DNA of 64,000 nt from Collinsella sp. (GCA_018382295.1 JAGZQF010000012.1:30547-94546), one strand, 5' to 3'. Numbered from the stretch's first letter, positions 24,312 through 34,040 are shown. Notes: generated by a model from the letters alone, not told the origin. Numbers and translations: made by a program.

Positions 24312-25316
24312 CTAGCGCCAATCGCGCACCGTATCGCCCTCGACGAGTACGCCCGGAAACAGCATGTGCTCCACACCGGGTTCAACGCCCTCGGCACCGG
24401 CGATCTTATCGACTGCCCACATGCCGACACGCTTGTTGTCAAAGCGCACGGTGGCCAGGCGACGATCGGGCACGATGTCGCCCAGACTGTCATCAACACC
24501 CACCACGCTCACGTCCTCGGGCACGTGCTTTCCGCGCGACTCGAGTCCGCGAATGCAGCCGTAGGCCATGGCGTCGTTGGAAGCATAAATGGCCGTACAG
24601 GTCGGATCGTCCGCCAGAGCCTGACCGGCAGCATACCCGCTCTGTGCCGTCCAATCGCCACGAACGAGTCGCGGTGGCTCAATGCCATGCGCGCGCAATG
24701 TCTCGCGCCAGCCTTCCTCGCGCCGCATGCCCGAAAGCGAGCGCTCGGGACACGAGATAAAGTGCACGGTCTTGTGTCCCTGCCCCAGCAAGTACTCGAC
24801 AACCTGGCGTGAGCAATCGAGCTGATCGTTATCGACCGTCGAGCACAGTGGGTGCTCCAGCATGGTAACGAGCACCGTCTGCATGCCAGGTAGCGGCTCG
24901 AAGGTGCCAAAGTCCGCCGGCATGCGATTCATGATCACGACCATGCCGTCTACCGGCAGCGCGCTCATACGCGACGATGCGCTCTCGAGGGTATAGGGAT
25001 GTCCATCTACTTTAGTGAGGGTGATGGCATAGCCATGTTTGTCGGCCGCGGCGGCAAAGCCCTCCATACGGTCGAGATTGCCGGTACCGGTAATGTTGAA
25101 CATGGCGACGCCGACGGTCTTAAACTTACCGCGGCGCAGCGATCGACCGGCAAAATTGGGGCGATACCCCAGCTCGCGCATGGCGGCACGCACGCGCTCC
25201 TTGGTCTCTGGGCGCACGCTGGGCGAATCGTGCACCGTACGCGAGACTGTCTGCTCCGAGACGCCCGCGAGACGCGCTACGTCTTTGACGGATACCGATT
25301 TTTTAACAGCGGCCAT
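24312..25316 (-). CDS. LacI-family repressor, module 1
   Basis: A 334-residue LacI/GalR regulator: HTH VSVKDVARLAGVSEQTVSRT with E21/Q22 at the specificity positions, hinge GYRPNFAGRSLRRGKF, and sensor domain ending VPEDVSVVGVDDSLGDIV. ATG 25316 follows GGAAAG; up to 13 upstream codons are in frame without homology. Divergent from lacE (25674). Two sites with an AACGTTGCCATT or complementary AATGGCAACG core lie between them, suggesting it represses that PTS/LacG operon. The ligand is probably a phosphorylated disaccharide or its product. Confidence 0.9.
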   Translation of the reverse strand: MAAVKKSVSVKDVARLAGVSEQTVSRTVHDSPSVRPETKERVRAAMRELGYRPNFAGRSLRRGKFKTVGVAMFNITGTGNLDRMEGFAAAADKHGYAITLTKVDGHPYTLESASSRMSALPVDGMVVIMNRMPADFGTFEPLPGMQTVLVTMLEHPLCSTVDNDQLDCSRQVVEYLLGQGHKTVHFISCPERSLSGMRREEGWRETLRAHGIEPPRLVRGDWTAQSGYAAGQALADDPTCTAIYASNDAMAYGCIRGLESRGKHVPEDVSVVGVDDSLGDIVPDRRLATVRFDNKRVGMWAVDKIAGAEGVEPGVEHMLFPGVLVEGDTVRDWR

Positions 25317-25428
25317 AGGTCGATCTTTCCGTGTCAACGATGCCATTGACGGCATCCTGCGCAGTCATATTAAACGCCTTCAAGTATATCCAACGCCGCC
25401 TCTGCAATACGCTCACCACCCAAAACCT

Positions 25429-25439
25429 ACCGTTCACCG
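25429..25439 (+). promoter_or_regulatory. Single ACCGTTCACCG word upstream of lacE, module 1
   Basis: A perfect half of the direct-repeat signal. The expected second copy 21 bp on is absent; a reversed, weaker CCGAACGG lies at 25454-25461. Marginal. Confidence 0.3.
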
Positions 25440-25473
25440 ACATTTTTGCTTCCCCGAACGGCTTTTGTCGCTC

Positions 25474-25493
25474 AAATGTTAACGTTGCCATTG
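25474..25493 (+). promoter_or_regulatory. LacI operator, module 1, site 1
   Basis: AAATGTTAACGTTGCCATTG, between the module-1 repressor and lacE. Confidence 0.7.
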
Positions 25494-25592
25494 TGCAAAC
25501 ACAGAGCCACCGGGCGGCTCAAACGTTTACGCGCAAGGAATCGACGGTTCGCAGGCACAGGGGCCATCGGTTCGCGTCTTATTTTGTGTCGC

Positions 25593-25614
25593 AAAATGGC
25601 AACGTCAACATTTT
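25593..25614 (-). promoter_or_regulatory. LacI operator, module 1, site 2
   Basis: Minus strand core ATGTTGACGTTGCCATTTT, 60 bp before the lacE start. One base differs from site 1 in the conserved half. Confidence 0.7.
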
Positions 25615-25673
25615 GGCAATCAAACGTCAAAAGCTATCATCGTTGCCAACCCACCGACTCTTAGGAGCTTTGC

Positions 25674-27434
25674 ATGGAGCAACTCATCGCCACTATCGAA
25701 AAGGGCCAGCCCTTTTTCAACGCGATCGCCCGCAACAAGTACCTCAAGGCGATCCGCGACGGCTTTATCTCCGTCATCCCCATCATCATCTTCTCGTCCA
25801 TCTTCTGCCTGGTAGCCTCGGTCCCCAACATCTGGGGTTTCTACTGGCCCGATGACATCAACAACGCCCTGTGGAAGTGCTACAACTACTCCATGGGCAT
25901 CCTGGCCATCGCTTGTGCCGCCACTACGGCCAAGCACTTCGCCGACGCTCAGAACCGCGACCTGCCCAAGAACAACCAGATCAACTTCATCTCGTGCATG
26001 TGCGCGGCCATCATCGGCTTCTTGCTCCTTTCGAGCGACACGATCGCCACGGACGCCGCCAGCGGTTTCAACACCACCTACCTTGGTTCCAAGGGCCTGC
26101 TGACCGCTTTCATCGCTGCGTTTGCGACCGGCATCATCTACAAGTTCTTCATTAAGCGCAACATCACCGTCAAGATGCCCGAGCAGGTTCCGCCCAACAT
26201 CTCGCAGACCTTCAAGGACATCATCCCCTTCTCCGTCTGCATTGCCGTCTTTTGGGTCTTTGACATCGTCTTCCGTGCTGCCTTTGGCTTCTGCTTTGCC
26301 CAGGGCGTCATCCAGGTGTTCCAGCCCCTGTTCACCGCTGCCGACGGCTACATCGGCCTCGCTGTGATCTACGGCGCCATGAGCCTGTTCTGGTTCGTGG
26401 GCGTCCACGGCCCCTCGATCGTCGAGCCCGCCATCGCCGCCGCCCTCGTTGCCAACATGACCGACAACCTGGCTGCGTTCCAGGCCGGCCAGCACGCTTC
26501 CGCTGTCCTGACCCAGGGTGCCCAGTACTTCGTCGTCTGCATGGGCGGCACCGGCGCCACGCTCGTCCTGGTCTTTATGTTCTGCTTCCTGGCCAAGTCC
26601 CAGGAGATGCGCGCCGTCGGTAAGGCTGCCATCGTCCCCGTCTGCTTTGCCGTCAACGAGCCGCTGCTGTTCGCCGCGCCCATCGTGCTCAACCCCGTCT
26701 TCTTTGTCCCATTTGTCTTTGCCCCGATCGCCAACATCTGGATCCTCAAGATCTTTATCGACTTCTTGGGCATGAACGGCTTTATGTACACCCTGCCTTG
26801 GACCGTCCCCGGCCCCATCGGTACCATCATGGGCCTGGGCTTCCAGCCGCTCGCCTTTGTGATGCTCGCCCTTATCCTGGTCGTCGACTTTGTCCTGTAC
26901 TATCCGTTCTTCCGTGCCTATGACGCCCAGAAGTGCGCCGAGGAGGCCGAGATCTCCCAGGAGGAGCTCGCCGCCAAGAACGCCGAGAAGGCCGCCAAGC
27001 TCAACGATGCCTTCCAGGGCAAGGCCGACGCCAAGAGCGTTGCCGCCGGCGCTGCTGCCGAGGCCGTGAAGGCCGACGCTCCCGCCGCTGCCGAGGCAAC
27101 AACTGCCAGCGACCTCGACGGCAAGCGCGTGCTCGTACTCTGCCAGGGCGGCGGCACCTCGGGCCTGCTCGCCAACGCGCTGGCCAAGGCTGCCAAGGAG
27201 CGCGGTATTAACCTCGAGACCGCTGCTGAGGCCTATGGCAACCACGTCGACATGCTCCCCGACTTCGACCTGGTCGTCCTGGCCCCGCAGGCCGCAAGCT
27301 ACCTGGCCGACCTGCAGAAGGACTGCGAACGCGTGGGCAACAAGTGCGTCGCCTGCCGTGGCAAGCAGTACATCGAGCTCTCCCAGAACGGCGATAAGTC
27401 TCTCGCCTTCGTCTCCGAGCAGCTTTCGAAGTAA
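25674..27434 (+). CDS. lacE: PTS lactose-family EIICB, module 1
   Basis: A 586-residue fused EIIC-EIIB. The EIIC part (1-425) has the LacE-type start IEKGQPFFNAIARNKYLKAI, multiple helices, and the conserved GVHGPSIVEPA and FAVNEPLLFAAP segments of the lactose/diacetylchitobiose fold. An Ala/Glu/Lys-rich linker (about 425-480) leads to EIIB with phospho-Cys C490 in VLVLCQGGGTSG. It imports and phosphorylates a beta-galactoside or beta-glucoside disaccharide, with phosphate from EIIA (probably lacF). Ribosome site TAGGAG. lacG follows in the same direction after a GC-rich hairpin. Paralogs are at 32206 and 35586. Confidence 0.93.
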   Translation: MEQLIATIEKGQPFFNAIARNKYLKAIRDGFISVIPIIIFSSIFCLVASVPNIWGFYWPDDINNALWKCYNYSMGILAIACAATTAKHFADAQNRDLPKNNQINFISCMCAAIIGFLLLSSDTIATDAASGFNTTYLGSKGLLTAFIAAFATGIIYKFFIKRNITVKMPEQVPPNISQTFKDIIPFSVCIAVFWVFDIVFRAAFGFCFAQGVIQVFQPLFTAADGYIGLAVIYGAMSLFWFVGVHGPSIVEPAIAAALVANMTDNLAAFQAGQHASAVLTQGAQYFVVCMGGTGATLVLVFMFCFLAKSQEMRAVGKAAIVPVCFAVNEPLLFAAPIVLNPVFFVPFVFAPIANIWILKIFIDFLGMNGFMYTLPWTVPGPIGTIMGLGFQPLAFVMLALILVVDFVLYYPFFRAYDAQKCAEEAEISQEELAAKNAEKAAKLNDAFQGKADAKSVAAGAAAEAVKADAPAAAEATTASDLDGKRVLVLCQGGGTSGLLANALAKAAKERGINLETAAEAYGNHVDMLPDFDLVVLAPQAASYLADLQKDCERVGNKCVACRGKQYIELSQNGDKSLAFVSEQLSK

Positions 27435-27443
27435 GTAACGCTC

Positions 27444-27477
27444 AGGGCCAGCCGACCATCCAAGACCGGCTGGCCCT
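27444..27477 (+). terminator. Hairpin between lacE and lacG, module 1
   Basis: 11-bp perfect stem AGGGCCAGCCG / CGGCTGGCCCT, no T-run. More likely an mRNA-processing or partial-attenuation element than a full terminator. A comparable hairpin sits at the same place in module 3 (37379). Confidence 0.5.
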
Positions 27478-27500
27478 TCGATTTAGACGATTGGATCATC

Positions 27501-28940
27501 ATGTCCGTTAACCCTGCTAGCGTCACCAACCCGCCCGCACAGTTTCCCGAGGACTTTGTCTTTGGCGGCGCCACCGCTGCCTACCAGGTAGAGGGCGAGA
27601 CCCGCACTCACGGTAAGGGCAAGGTTGCCTGGGACGACTTCCTGGAGACCCAGGGGCGCTTTTCCCCCGATCCCGCTTCGGACTTCTACAACCAGTACCC
27701 CGTCGACTTGGAGCTGTGCGAGGAGTTTGGCATCAACGGCATTCGCCTCTCCATCGCCTGGAGCCGCATCTTCCCCAACGGCACCGGCGAGATCAACCCC
27801 GAGGGTGTCCAGTTCTATCACGATCTCTTCGCCGAATGCCATAAGCACCACGTTGAGCCGTTTGTCACGCTGCATCACTTCGACACGCCGCTTCCTCTCT
27901 TTGAGAAGGGCGACTTCCTCAACCGCGAGACCATCGACGCCTTTGTGGACTTTGCCACCTTCTGCTTTAAGGAGTACGCCGACCAGGTGACCTACTGGTT
28001 CACCTTTAACGAGATCTGGGCCGACGCCTCCAACACCTACATCGAGGGCACCTTCCCCGGTGGCGTCAAGGCGCATCTGGCCGAGGCCTTCCAGTGCGAG
28101 CACAACATGATGCTCGCCCACGCCAAGGCCGTGCTGGCCTTCCACAACGGCGGTTTTAAGGGCAAGATCGGCGTCATTCAGTCGCTGGAGTTTAAGTATC
28201 CGCTCAACGAGAACGACCCCGCCGACATCAAGGCCGCCAACAACGAGCACGTGCTGCAGAACCAGTTTCTGCTCGACGCCACCTTCCGCGGCGACTATGC
28301 CCCCGACACCCTCGAGTGCGCCAACCGCCTGGCCGCCGTCTCGGGCGGTACCATCGAGATCCTAGACGAGGATCTGGAAATCATGCGCGAGGCCGCCCTC
28401 TACAACGACTACCTGGGCGTTAACAACTACCAGTGCCGTTTCTTGAAGGCTTACGACGGCGAGAACGACCTGCACCACAACGGTACGGGCGAGAAGGGCA
28501 CCGGCCGCTGGCGCGTCAAGGGCATTGGCGAGCACGTGAACAAGCCTGGCATCCCTACCACCGACTGGGACTGGATCATCTATCCCGAGGGCCTGTTCGA
28601 TCTGCTCGTCTACATTAAGCAGCGCTACCCCAACTACAAGCAGATCTTCATCACCGAGAACGGCATGGGCTACAAGGACCCCTACAAGGACGGTTTTGTG
28701 GACGATCAGCCGCGCATCGACTACATCGAGCAGCACCTGCGCTGGTTGCTCAAGGCCATGGAGGTGGGCGTCAACGTGGGCGGCTACTTCCTGTGGAGCC
28801 TGCAGGATCAGTTCTCCTGGACCAATGGCTACAACAAGCGTTACGGCTTCTTCTACGTTGACTTTGAAACCCAGAAGCGCACGCCCAAGGCAAGCGCATA
28901 CTGGTATAAGCACGTGGCGCAGACCCGTCGTCTGGACTAG
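27501..28940 (+). CDS. lacG: 6-phospho-beta-galactosidase (GH1), module 1
   Basis: A 479-residue GH1 enzyme with catalytic acid/base E171 (FTFNEIW) and nucleophile E386 (FITENGMG). The phosphate-binding S...K.Y pattern in FSWTNGYNKRYG marks the 6-phospho-glycosidase group, and PTTDWDWIIYPEGL is typical of LacG. It hydrolyses the phosphorylated disaccharide delivered by the adjacent EIICB, giving galactose-6-P (or glucose-6-P) and a free hexose. 6-phospho-beta-glucosidase activity cannot be excluded. The start has only a weak GGA ribosome site, consistent with coupling to lacE. Confidence 0.9.
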   Translation: MSVNPASVTNPPAQFPEDFVFGGATAAYQVEGETRTHGKGKVAWDDFLETQGRFSPDPASDFYNQYPVDLELCEEFGINGIRLSIAWSRIFPNGTGEINPEGVQFYHDLFAECHKHHVEPFVTLHHFDTPLPLFEKGDFLNRETIDAFVDFATFCFKEYADQVTYWFTFNEIWADASNTYIEGTFPGGVKAHLAEAFQCEHNMMLAHAKAVLAFHNGGFKGKIGVIQSLEFKYPLNENDPADIKAANNEHVLQNQFLLDATFRGDYAPDTLECANRLAAVSGGTIEILDEDLEIMREAALYNDYLGVNNYQCRFLKAYDGENDLHHNGTGEKGTGRWRVKGIGEHVNKPGIPTTDWDWIIYPEGLFDLLVYIKQRYPNYKQIFITENGMGYKDPYKDGFVDDQPRIDYIEQHLRWLLKAMEVGVNVGGYFLWSLQDQFSWTNGYNKRYGFFYVDFETQKRTPKASAYWYKHVAQTRRLD

Positions 28941-28986
28941 TGGCTGGCGGGGTTGCCCGCTCACACAACCTGTCCCCATTTCTCAG

Positions 28987-29035
28987 CCGGGGGCGGCACG
29001 TCACACGGCGCGCCGCCCCCGGTCTTTTTGTTTTT
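28987..29035 (+). terminator. Terminator of module 1
   Basis: CCGGGGGCGGC pairs perfectly with GCCGCCCCCGG, followed by TCTTTTTGTTTTT. Confidence 0.92.
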
Positions 29036-29051
29036 GGGCTGGTCGGGAGCC

Positions 29052-29197
29052 GTTTGTCTCGATCTGTAACATCTGGCCGAGTTTTTTGGTCCTAGCTGTT
29101 ACAGATTGAGACGAACAGGATTGCTCTTTCCGAAGAATCTAAATCTGTAACACGTAGCCCGCTTTTGACCGTCTACCTGTTACAAATCGAGACAAAC
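29052..29197. repeat. 80-bp-period inverted-repeat array 1 (2 units)
   Basis: Unit 1 arms are 29052-29070 and 29098-29116; unit 2 arms about 29137-29151 and 29179-29197. The arms end in CTGTAAC / GTTACAG (or GTTACAA), and each pair is separated by exactly 27 nt. Lies between modules 1 and 2. Confidence 0.88.
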
Positions 29198-29207
29198 GGA
29201 GTAGGAC

Positions 29208-30236
29208 CTAACCCCGTATGTCCCTAACAGTCGAGCGTTCGACCAGCGTACTCGGCACATGAATCGCCTCGATAGACGAGCTCTCTCCAATCGCCGCCTC
29301 AAACGCAAGCTTACCGACACCGCGCAAATCAAATCGCAGCGTCGTCAGCCGATTGTGAGGAACAAGTCCCTCGAGTGCGTCGTCGATACCAACCACGCTC
29401 ACGTCGTCGGGCACGGACAGGCCCGCGTTCTCGAGCGCGGCGATAACGCCCAGCGCCATCTGGTCATTTGCCGCAAGCACGGCAGTCGGCGTCTGCGACC
29501 CGCCGGCAAGCACCTCGGCCGCAATCCGCTCGCCCATGGCGTACCCACTGTCCGCACTCCAATCGCCACGCAGCATCGGAGCGGCATCGACATGAGCACG
29601 ACCCAGCGTATCGCGCCAACCGGCCTCACGAAAACGCGAGGAAATCGAGTTTTCCGGACCCGCCACAAACCGCATATTCGAGTGACCATGTTCCAGCAGA
29701 TAATTGGTCAACAGCTCGCACGAACCATACTGGTCGGAGTCGATCGTCGTGCAGCGCGGATGCGCATACATGGACAGGATGACCGTTCGCACTCCCGGCT
29801 GGGGAACAAACTCCTCAAAATCGGGAGCCATGCGGTTCATGTTGAGAATCATGCCGTCGACGGGTCGCTCGACCATGCGGCGCGAGGCATCGGCAAGTGC
29901 ATAGGGCTTGTCGCCGCCCATCTCGATCATAGTGACGGCAAAATCGTGCTCGCGCGCCGCTTGCATGATACCCTCGAGCGTCGCCAGGTTACCGACACGT
30001 GTGATGTTGTACATGCACAGGCCAATAGAACGATACGACCCGCCGCGCAACGCCGCTCCAGCAAAATTGGGACGAAAGCCCAGCTCTTCCATGGCGGCCA
30101 GCACACGCTTGCGCGTCTTTTCCGTCACGTTGGGCATACCGTTGACCACGCGAGACACAGTCTGGCGGCTCACGCCAGCGAGCGCCGCAACCTCTGCCGC
30201 GCTCGCCGAACGACCATTCCTTGTCTGCTGATCCAT
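29208..30236 (-). CDS. LacI-family repressor, module 2
   Basis: A 342-residue LacI/GalR regulator: HTH ASAAEVAALAGVSRQTVSRV with R24/Q25 at the specificity positions, hinge GFRPNFAGAALRGGSY, sensor ending VPDDVSVVGIDDALEGLV. ATG 30236 follows GGAAGG; upstream in-frame codons lack homology. Divergent from lacG (30587). Three sites with AACGTGCTCAT or ACGTGCTCAT cores lie in the shared control region. Most similar in build to the gal-linked paralog at 13181. Confidence 0.9.
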   Translation of the reverse strand: MDQQTRNGRSASAAEVAALAGVSRQTVSRVVNGMPNVTEKTRKRVLAAMEELGFRPNFAGAALRGGSYRSIGLCMYNITRVGNLATLEGIMQAAREHDFAVTMIEMGGDKPYALADASRRMVERPVDGMILNMNRMAPDFEEFVPQPGVRTVILSMYAHPRCTTIDSDQYGSCELLTNYLLEHGHSNMRFVAGPENSISSRFREAGWRDTLGRAHVDAAPMLRGDWSADSGYAMGERIAAEVLAGGSQTPTAVLAANDQMALGVIAALENAGLSVPDDVSVVGIDDALEGLVPHNRLTTLRFDLRGVGKLAFEAAIGESSSIEAIHVPSTLVERSTVRDIRG

Positions 30237-30296
30237 GCCTTCCACGCTAACCTGCTTCCCAACTATTCCCCGCGCCCATGGCGCATCGTACATACA

Positions 30297-30315
30297 TTGA
30301 TAACGTGCTCATGAT
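30297..30315 (+). promoter_or_regulatory. LacI operator, module 2, site 1
   Basis: TTGATAACGTGCTCATGAT, close to the repressor start, probably autoregulatory. Confidence 0.65.
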
Positions 30316-30358
30316 ACCCGAGCCATATACCACAACATGAAAACTTCTGTCAATCAAA

Positions 30359-30390
30359 ACCGCTTACCGAACAAATACAACCGTTCGCGG
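30359..30390 (+). promoter_or_regulatory. 21-bp-spaced direct repeat, module 2
   Basis: ACCGCTTACCG-N10-ACCGTTCGCGG, about 200 bp upstream of lacG. Confidence 0.6.
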
Positions 30391-30428
30391 CTGTTTGAAG
30401 TTGTTTTGTTTCTATACATCCCAGCCGG

Positions 30429-30468
30429 ATGTTAACGTGCTCATTGTCAAATGTTCACGTGCTCATTT
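30429..30468 (+). promoter_or_regulatory. Tandem LacI operators, module 2, sites 2 and 3
   Basis: ATGTTAACGTGCTCATTG (30429-30446) and ATGTTCACGTGCTCATTT (30451-30468), same orientation, 22 bp apart, so on the same face of the helix. Confidence 0.7.
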
Positions 30469-30586
30469 TGGTTCTAATCATTTTAAGATAGTGTTTATCG
30501 GGCTTTTTCACCGCTGAACGCTAACCAGGGAGCCTCCTGAGCGCAAACGCACAATATCGAACAGCGAGACGAGAGGATGTATGCAT

Positions 30587-32029
30587 ATGTCTTTGCTAAA
30601 CCGCGTACAGCAGCTGCCGAAGGGCTTTGTTTGGGGCGCCGCAACCGCCGCGTACCAAACGGAAGGTTCCACGAAGGTGGCAGGCAAGGGTAAGACCATG
30701 TGGGACGATTACCTTGTCGCCCAGGGTCGCTTTTTGCCCGACCCGGCCAGTGATTTCTACAACCGCTACGAGGAGGATATCCGCCTTTCTGCCGAGCATG
30801 GACTCAACGCCATTCGTGTGTCCATCGCCTGGACCCGCATCTTCCCCAACGGCGACGATGCCGAACCCCTCGCCGAGGGCGTTAAGCACTACCACGAGCT
30901 GTTCGCCTGCTGCAAAAAGTATGGCGTCGAGCCCTATGTGTCCCTGCATCACTTTGACTCCCCCGCCGCCCTGTTCAACCAGGGCGACTGGCTCAACCGC
31001 AAGACCGTCGACGCCTATGTGCGCTATGCCGAGTTCTGCTTCCGCGAGTTCCGCGAGGTCAAGAATTGGTTCACCATCAACGAGCTCATCAGCCTCTCGC
31101 ACTCCCAATACATCCAAGGCAACTTCCCGCCCAACCATCACTTTGATGTGACGAGCGGCATCCAGAGCCAGCACAACGAGCTCGTTGCCCACGCCCGCGC
31201 CGTCAACCTGTATAAGGATCTTGACGAGACCGAGCACCTGGGCGGACGCATTGGCATGGTCAACGTCCTGACGCCGGCATATCCTGCCACCGACTCGCCC
31301 GCCGACCAGCACGCCGCCGACCTGTACAACGCCTTCTACACCGACTTCATCATGGACGGCGCCTTCCTGGGTCACTACTCCGCGCGCACCCTCTCACTCA
31401 TCAACGAGATTCTGCGTGCCAACAACGCCACACTTACGGTTGAGGACAGCGACATGGAGGAGCTCGCCAAGGCGGCGCCCCGCAACGATATGTTCGGCCT
31501 CAACTACTATCAGTCGGCGTTTATCGCCGCCTACGATGGCGAGTCCACCAACAGCTTTAACGGCACCGGAGACAAGGGCACCTCGTGCTTTAAGTTTAAG
31601 GGCGTCGGGCAGCAGGTCGATATGCCGGGTATCCCCACCACCGACTGGGATTGGCTCATCTACCCGCAAGGCCTCTACGACACGCTCAAGCACATCAGCG
31701 CCACCTATCCCAACCTCCCCGTCATCTATATCACCGAAAACGGCCTGGGCCACAAGGACCCCGAGCCCGACGCAAACGGCATCGTCGCCGATCCCGAGCG
31801 CATCGACTTTGTCGACCAGCACATGGAGAAGGTGCTCCAGGCGCGCGCCGAGGGCGTCGACGTCCAGGGCTACTTTATCTGGAGCCTGCAGGACCAGTTC
31901 TCGTGGGCCAATGGCTATAACAAGCGCTACGGCCTGTTCTACATCGACTTCGACACGCAAAAACGCTACATCAAGCAGTCGGCACTCTGGTACAAGGAGC
32001 TCGCCGACACTATGGCGGACGCGCAGTAG
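30587..32029 (+). CDS. lacG: 6-phospho-beta-galactosidase/glucosidase (GH1), module 2
   Basis: A 480-residue GH1 enzyme with acid/base E166 (FTINELIS) and nucleophile E384 (YITENGLG), and the phosphate-binding FSWANGYNKRYG. It is the most divergent of the three paralogs (for example GNFPPNHHFD and a longer loop near DPEPDANGIV). ATG 30587 is preferred over the ATG two codons earlier because GAGAGGA then has 9-nt spacing. In this module the hydrolase gene precedes the EIICB gene, opposite to modules 1 and 3. Substrate not resolvable between phospho-galactosides and -glucosides. Confidence 0.88.
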   Translation: MSLLNRVQQLPKGFVWGAATAAYQTEGSTKVAGKGKTMWDDYLVAQGRFLPDPASDFYNRYEEDIRLSAEHGLNAIRVSIAWTRIFPNGDDAEPLAEGVKHYHELFACCKKYGVEPYVSLHHFDSPAALFNQGDWLNRKTVDAYVRYAEFCFREFREVKNWFTINELISLSHSQYIQGNFPPNHHFDVTSGIQSQHNELVAHARAVNLYKDLDETEHLGGRIGMVNVLTPAYPATDSPADQHAADLYNAFYTDFIMDGAFLGHYSARTLSLINEILRANNATLTVEDSDMEELAKAAPRNDMFGLNYYQSAFIAAYDGESTNSFNGTGDKGTSCFKFKGVGQQVDMPGIPTTDWDWLIYPQGLYDTLKHISATYPNLPVIYITENGLGHKDPEPDANGIVADPERIDFVDQHMEKVLQARAEGVDVQGYFIWSLQDQFSWANGYNKRYGLFYIDFDTQKRYIKQSALWYKELADTMADAQ

Positions 32030-32055
32030 CGCATCGCCTCGCTTTCCCCCGAGAA

Positions 32056-32092
32056 GGGAGCGGCCCTATGCGATACAAACCCAGCCGCTCCC
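32056..32092 (+). other. Hairpin between lacG and lacE, module 2
   Basis: GGGAGCGGC pairs with GCCGCTCCC over a 19-nt loop. No T-run, so read-through to lacE is expected. Confidence 0.45.
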
Positions 32093-32205
32093 CTCTCTCC
32101 CCCTGGGACCGACCCCGCCTGCACCCGGGCTTTTAGCAAGCGGGAGACCATATAGGTTTTCAACGTCCATGCCATTAAGATTTCATGCAAAGAGGAGCGT
32201 GAACT

Positions 32206-33966
32206 ATGGAATCGATCGTTAAGTTCTTGGAGAAAGGTCAGCCGTACTTCGACAAGGTCTCTAAGAACATCTACCTTCAGGCCATTAAAGACGGCTTTTT
32301 GGCAGCAATGCCCATCATCCTGTCTTCTTCTGTCTTCCTGCTTATTTCGACCCTGCCGGGCGTTGTCGCCACGGTCGGCGGCTTTACGCTGCCCGACTGG
32401 TGGAACGTCGACGTCGTGAACTTCTGCAACAAGGTTTACAACTTCACGATGGGCGTCGTGGGCATCATGGTCGCCGGCACCACCGCAAGCGCGCTGACCG
32501 GCTCCAAGAACCGCCGCATGCCTGCCGGCAAGGCCATCAACGCCACGAGCACCATGGTCGCCGCCATGTGCGCCATGCTCATCTTGGCCGTTACCCAGAC
32601 GAGTGCCAAGATCGACGGCGCCGATGTCTCGGTGTTCTTTACCGACAACATGGGCACCAAGGGCCTGCTGAGCTCCTTTGTCGCCGCATTTGCCACGGTC
32701 AACATCTATGCCTTCTGCATTAAGCGAGACATCACCATCAAGCTGCCCAAAGAAGTCCCCGGCGCCATCGCCCAGAACTTCCGCGACATCTTCGCCTTCA
32801 GCTTCTCCATCCTGTTTGTCGCCGTCATCGACGTTATCTGCCGCACCTGCTTGGCCGTCCCGTTTGCCAACGTCATCTCCACGCTGGTGAGCCCGCTGTT
32901 CGCCGCTGCCGATTCCTACGCCGGCCTCGCCCTCATCTGGTTCATGATCCCGCTGTTCTGGTTCATGGGCATCCACGGCCCCTCGGTCGTTAAGCCTGCC
33001 CTCAACGCCGCGCTGTTTGGCAACATCACCACCAACCTCGCCACGCTGCAGGCCGGCGGTCACCCCGCCCTCGCCCTGACCGAAAACTTCGGTAACTACA
33101 TCGGCGAACTCGGCGGCACCGGCGCCACGTTCATTGTCCCGATCATCTTCCTGCTCTTTATGCGCTCCAAGCAGCTCAAGGCCGTCGGCAAAGCCTCTGT
33201 CGTGCCCGTGATGTTCGCCGTCAACGAGCCGCTGCTGTTCGCCGCGCCCATCATCCTCAACCCGTACTTCCTGATCCCGTTCCTGTTTGCCCCCGTGGCC
33301 AACGTCCTCATTGGTAAGTTCTTCATCGACTTTTTGGGCATGAACGGCTTTATCTATGCCATGCCGTGGGCACTCCCCGGACCGATCGGCACCTTCATCG
33401 ACACCAACTTCCAGCCGATCTCTCTGGTCCTGGTTGTCGTCCTGCTGGTCGTTGACTTCTTGATCTACTACCCGTTCTGCAAGGCCTACGACAACGTCCT
33501 GTGCAAGCAGGAGGCCGAGACCCTGGCCGAAGAAGAGGCCGAGGAGACCAAGGCCGTCAAGACCGCTGCCGCCCCCGCCGTTGAGGCTCCTGTTGTCGAG
33601 ACCGCTTCTGCCACTGAGGCCTCCGCAGCTCCGTCCGCCCTTAAGGGCAAGGATCTGAGGGTTCTGGTTCTGTGCGCTGGCGCCGGCACCTCTGCACTGC
33701 TCGCCAACGCGCTTAAGGAAGGCGCCGACGAGCTGGGCATCGACATTACCGCCAACGCCGGTGCCTACGGCAGCCACTACGCCATCATGGACCAGTACAA
33801 CGTCATCGTCCTGGCTCCGCAGGTTCGCACCTATTACAACGAGATGAAGGCCGACACCGACCGCCTGGGCATCACGCTGCTGTCGCCCAAGGGCAAACAG
33901 TACATCGACCTCACTAAGGATCCCAAGGGTGCCGTCAACTGGATCGAGGAAAACCTCGAGGCATAA
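32206..33966 (+). CDS. lacE: PTS lactose-family EIICB, module 2
   Basis: A 586-residue fused EIIC-EIIB. It begins FLEKGQPYFDKVSKNIYLQAIKD minus a residue or two relative to LacE, with GIHGPSVVKPA and FAVNEPLLFAAP in EIIC, an acidic/Ala-rich linker and EIIB phospho-Cys C490 in VLVLCAGAGTSA. It is closer to the module-3 protein than to module 1 (shared VLCAGAGTSA and GAYG.H.AIMDQY). It lacks an own EIIA. Ribosome site GAGGAG. Terminated at 33999. Confidence 0.92.
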   Translation: MESIVKFLEKGQPYFDKVSKNIYLQAIKDGFLAAMPIILSSSVFLLISTLPGVVATVGGFTLPDWWNVDVVNFCNKVYNFTMGVVGIMVAGTTASALTGSKNRRMPAGKAINATSTMVAAMCAMLILAVTQTSAKIDGADVSVFFTDNMGTKGLLSSFVAAFATVNIYAFCIKRDITIKLPKEVPGAIAQNFRDIFAFSFSILFVAVIDVICRTCLAVPFANVISTLVSPLFAAADSYAGLALIWFMIPLFWFMGIHGPSVVKPALNAALFGNITTNLATLQAGGHPALALTENFGNYIGELGGTGATFIVPIIFLLFMRSKQLKAVGKASVVPVMFAVNEPLLFAAPIILNPYFLIPFLFAPVANVLIGKFFIDFLGMNGFIYAMPWALPGPIGTFIDTNFQPISLVLVVVLLVVDFLIYYPFCKAYDNVLCKQEAETLAEEEAEETKAVKTAAAPAVEAPVVETASATEASAAPSALKGKDLRVLVLCAGAGTSALLANALKEGADELGIDITANAGAYGSHYAIMDQYNVIVLAPQVRTYYNEMKADTDRLGITLLSPKGKQYIDLTKDPKGAVNWIEENLEA

Positions 33967-33998
33967 GACGCTGACGCCACCTGCCGCTCGCAGAAAAT

Positions 33999-34040
33999 AA
34001 TGGCCCGTGCATCAATGTGTGATGCGCGGGCCATTTTGTT
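33999..34040 (+). terminator. Terminator of module 2
   Basis: AATGGCCCGTGCATCA pairs with TGATGCGCGGGCCATT (one mismatch), followed by TTGTTT. Confidence 0.9.
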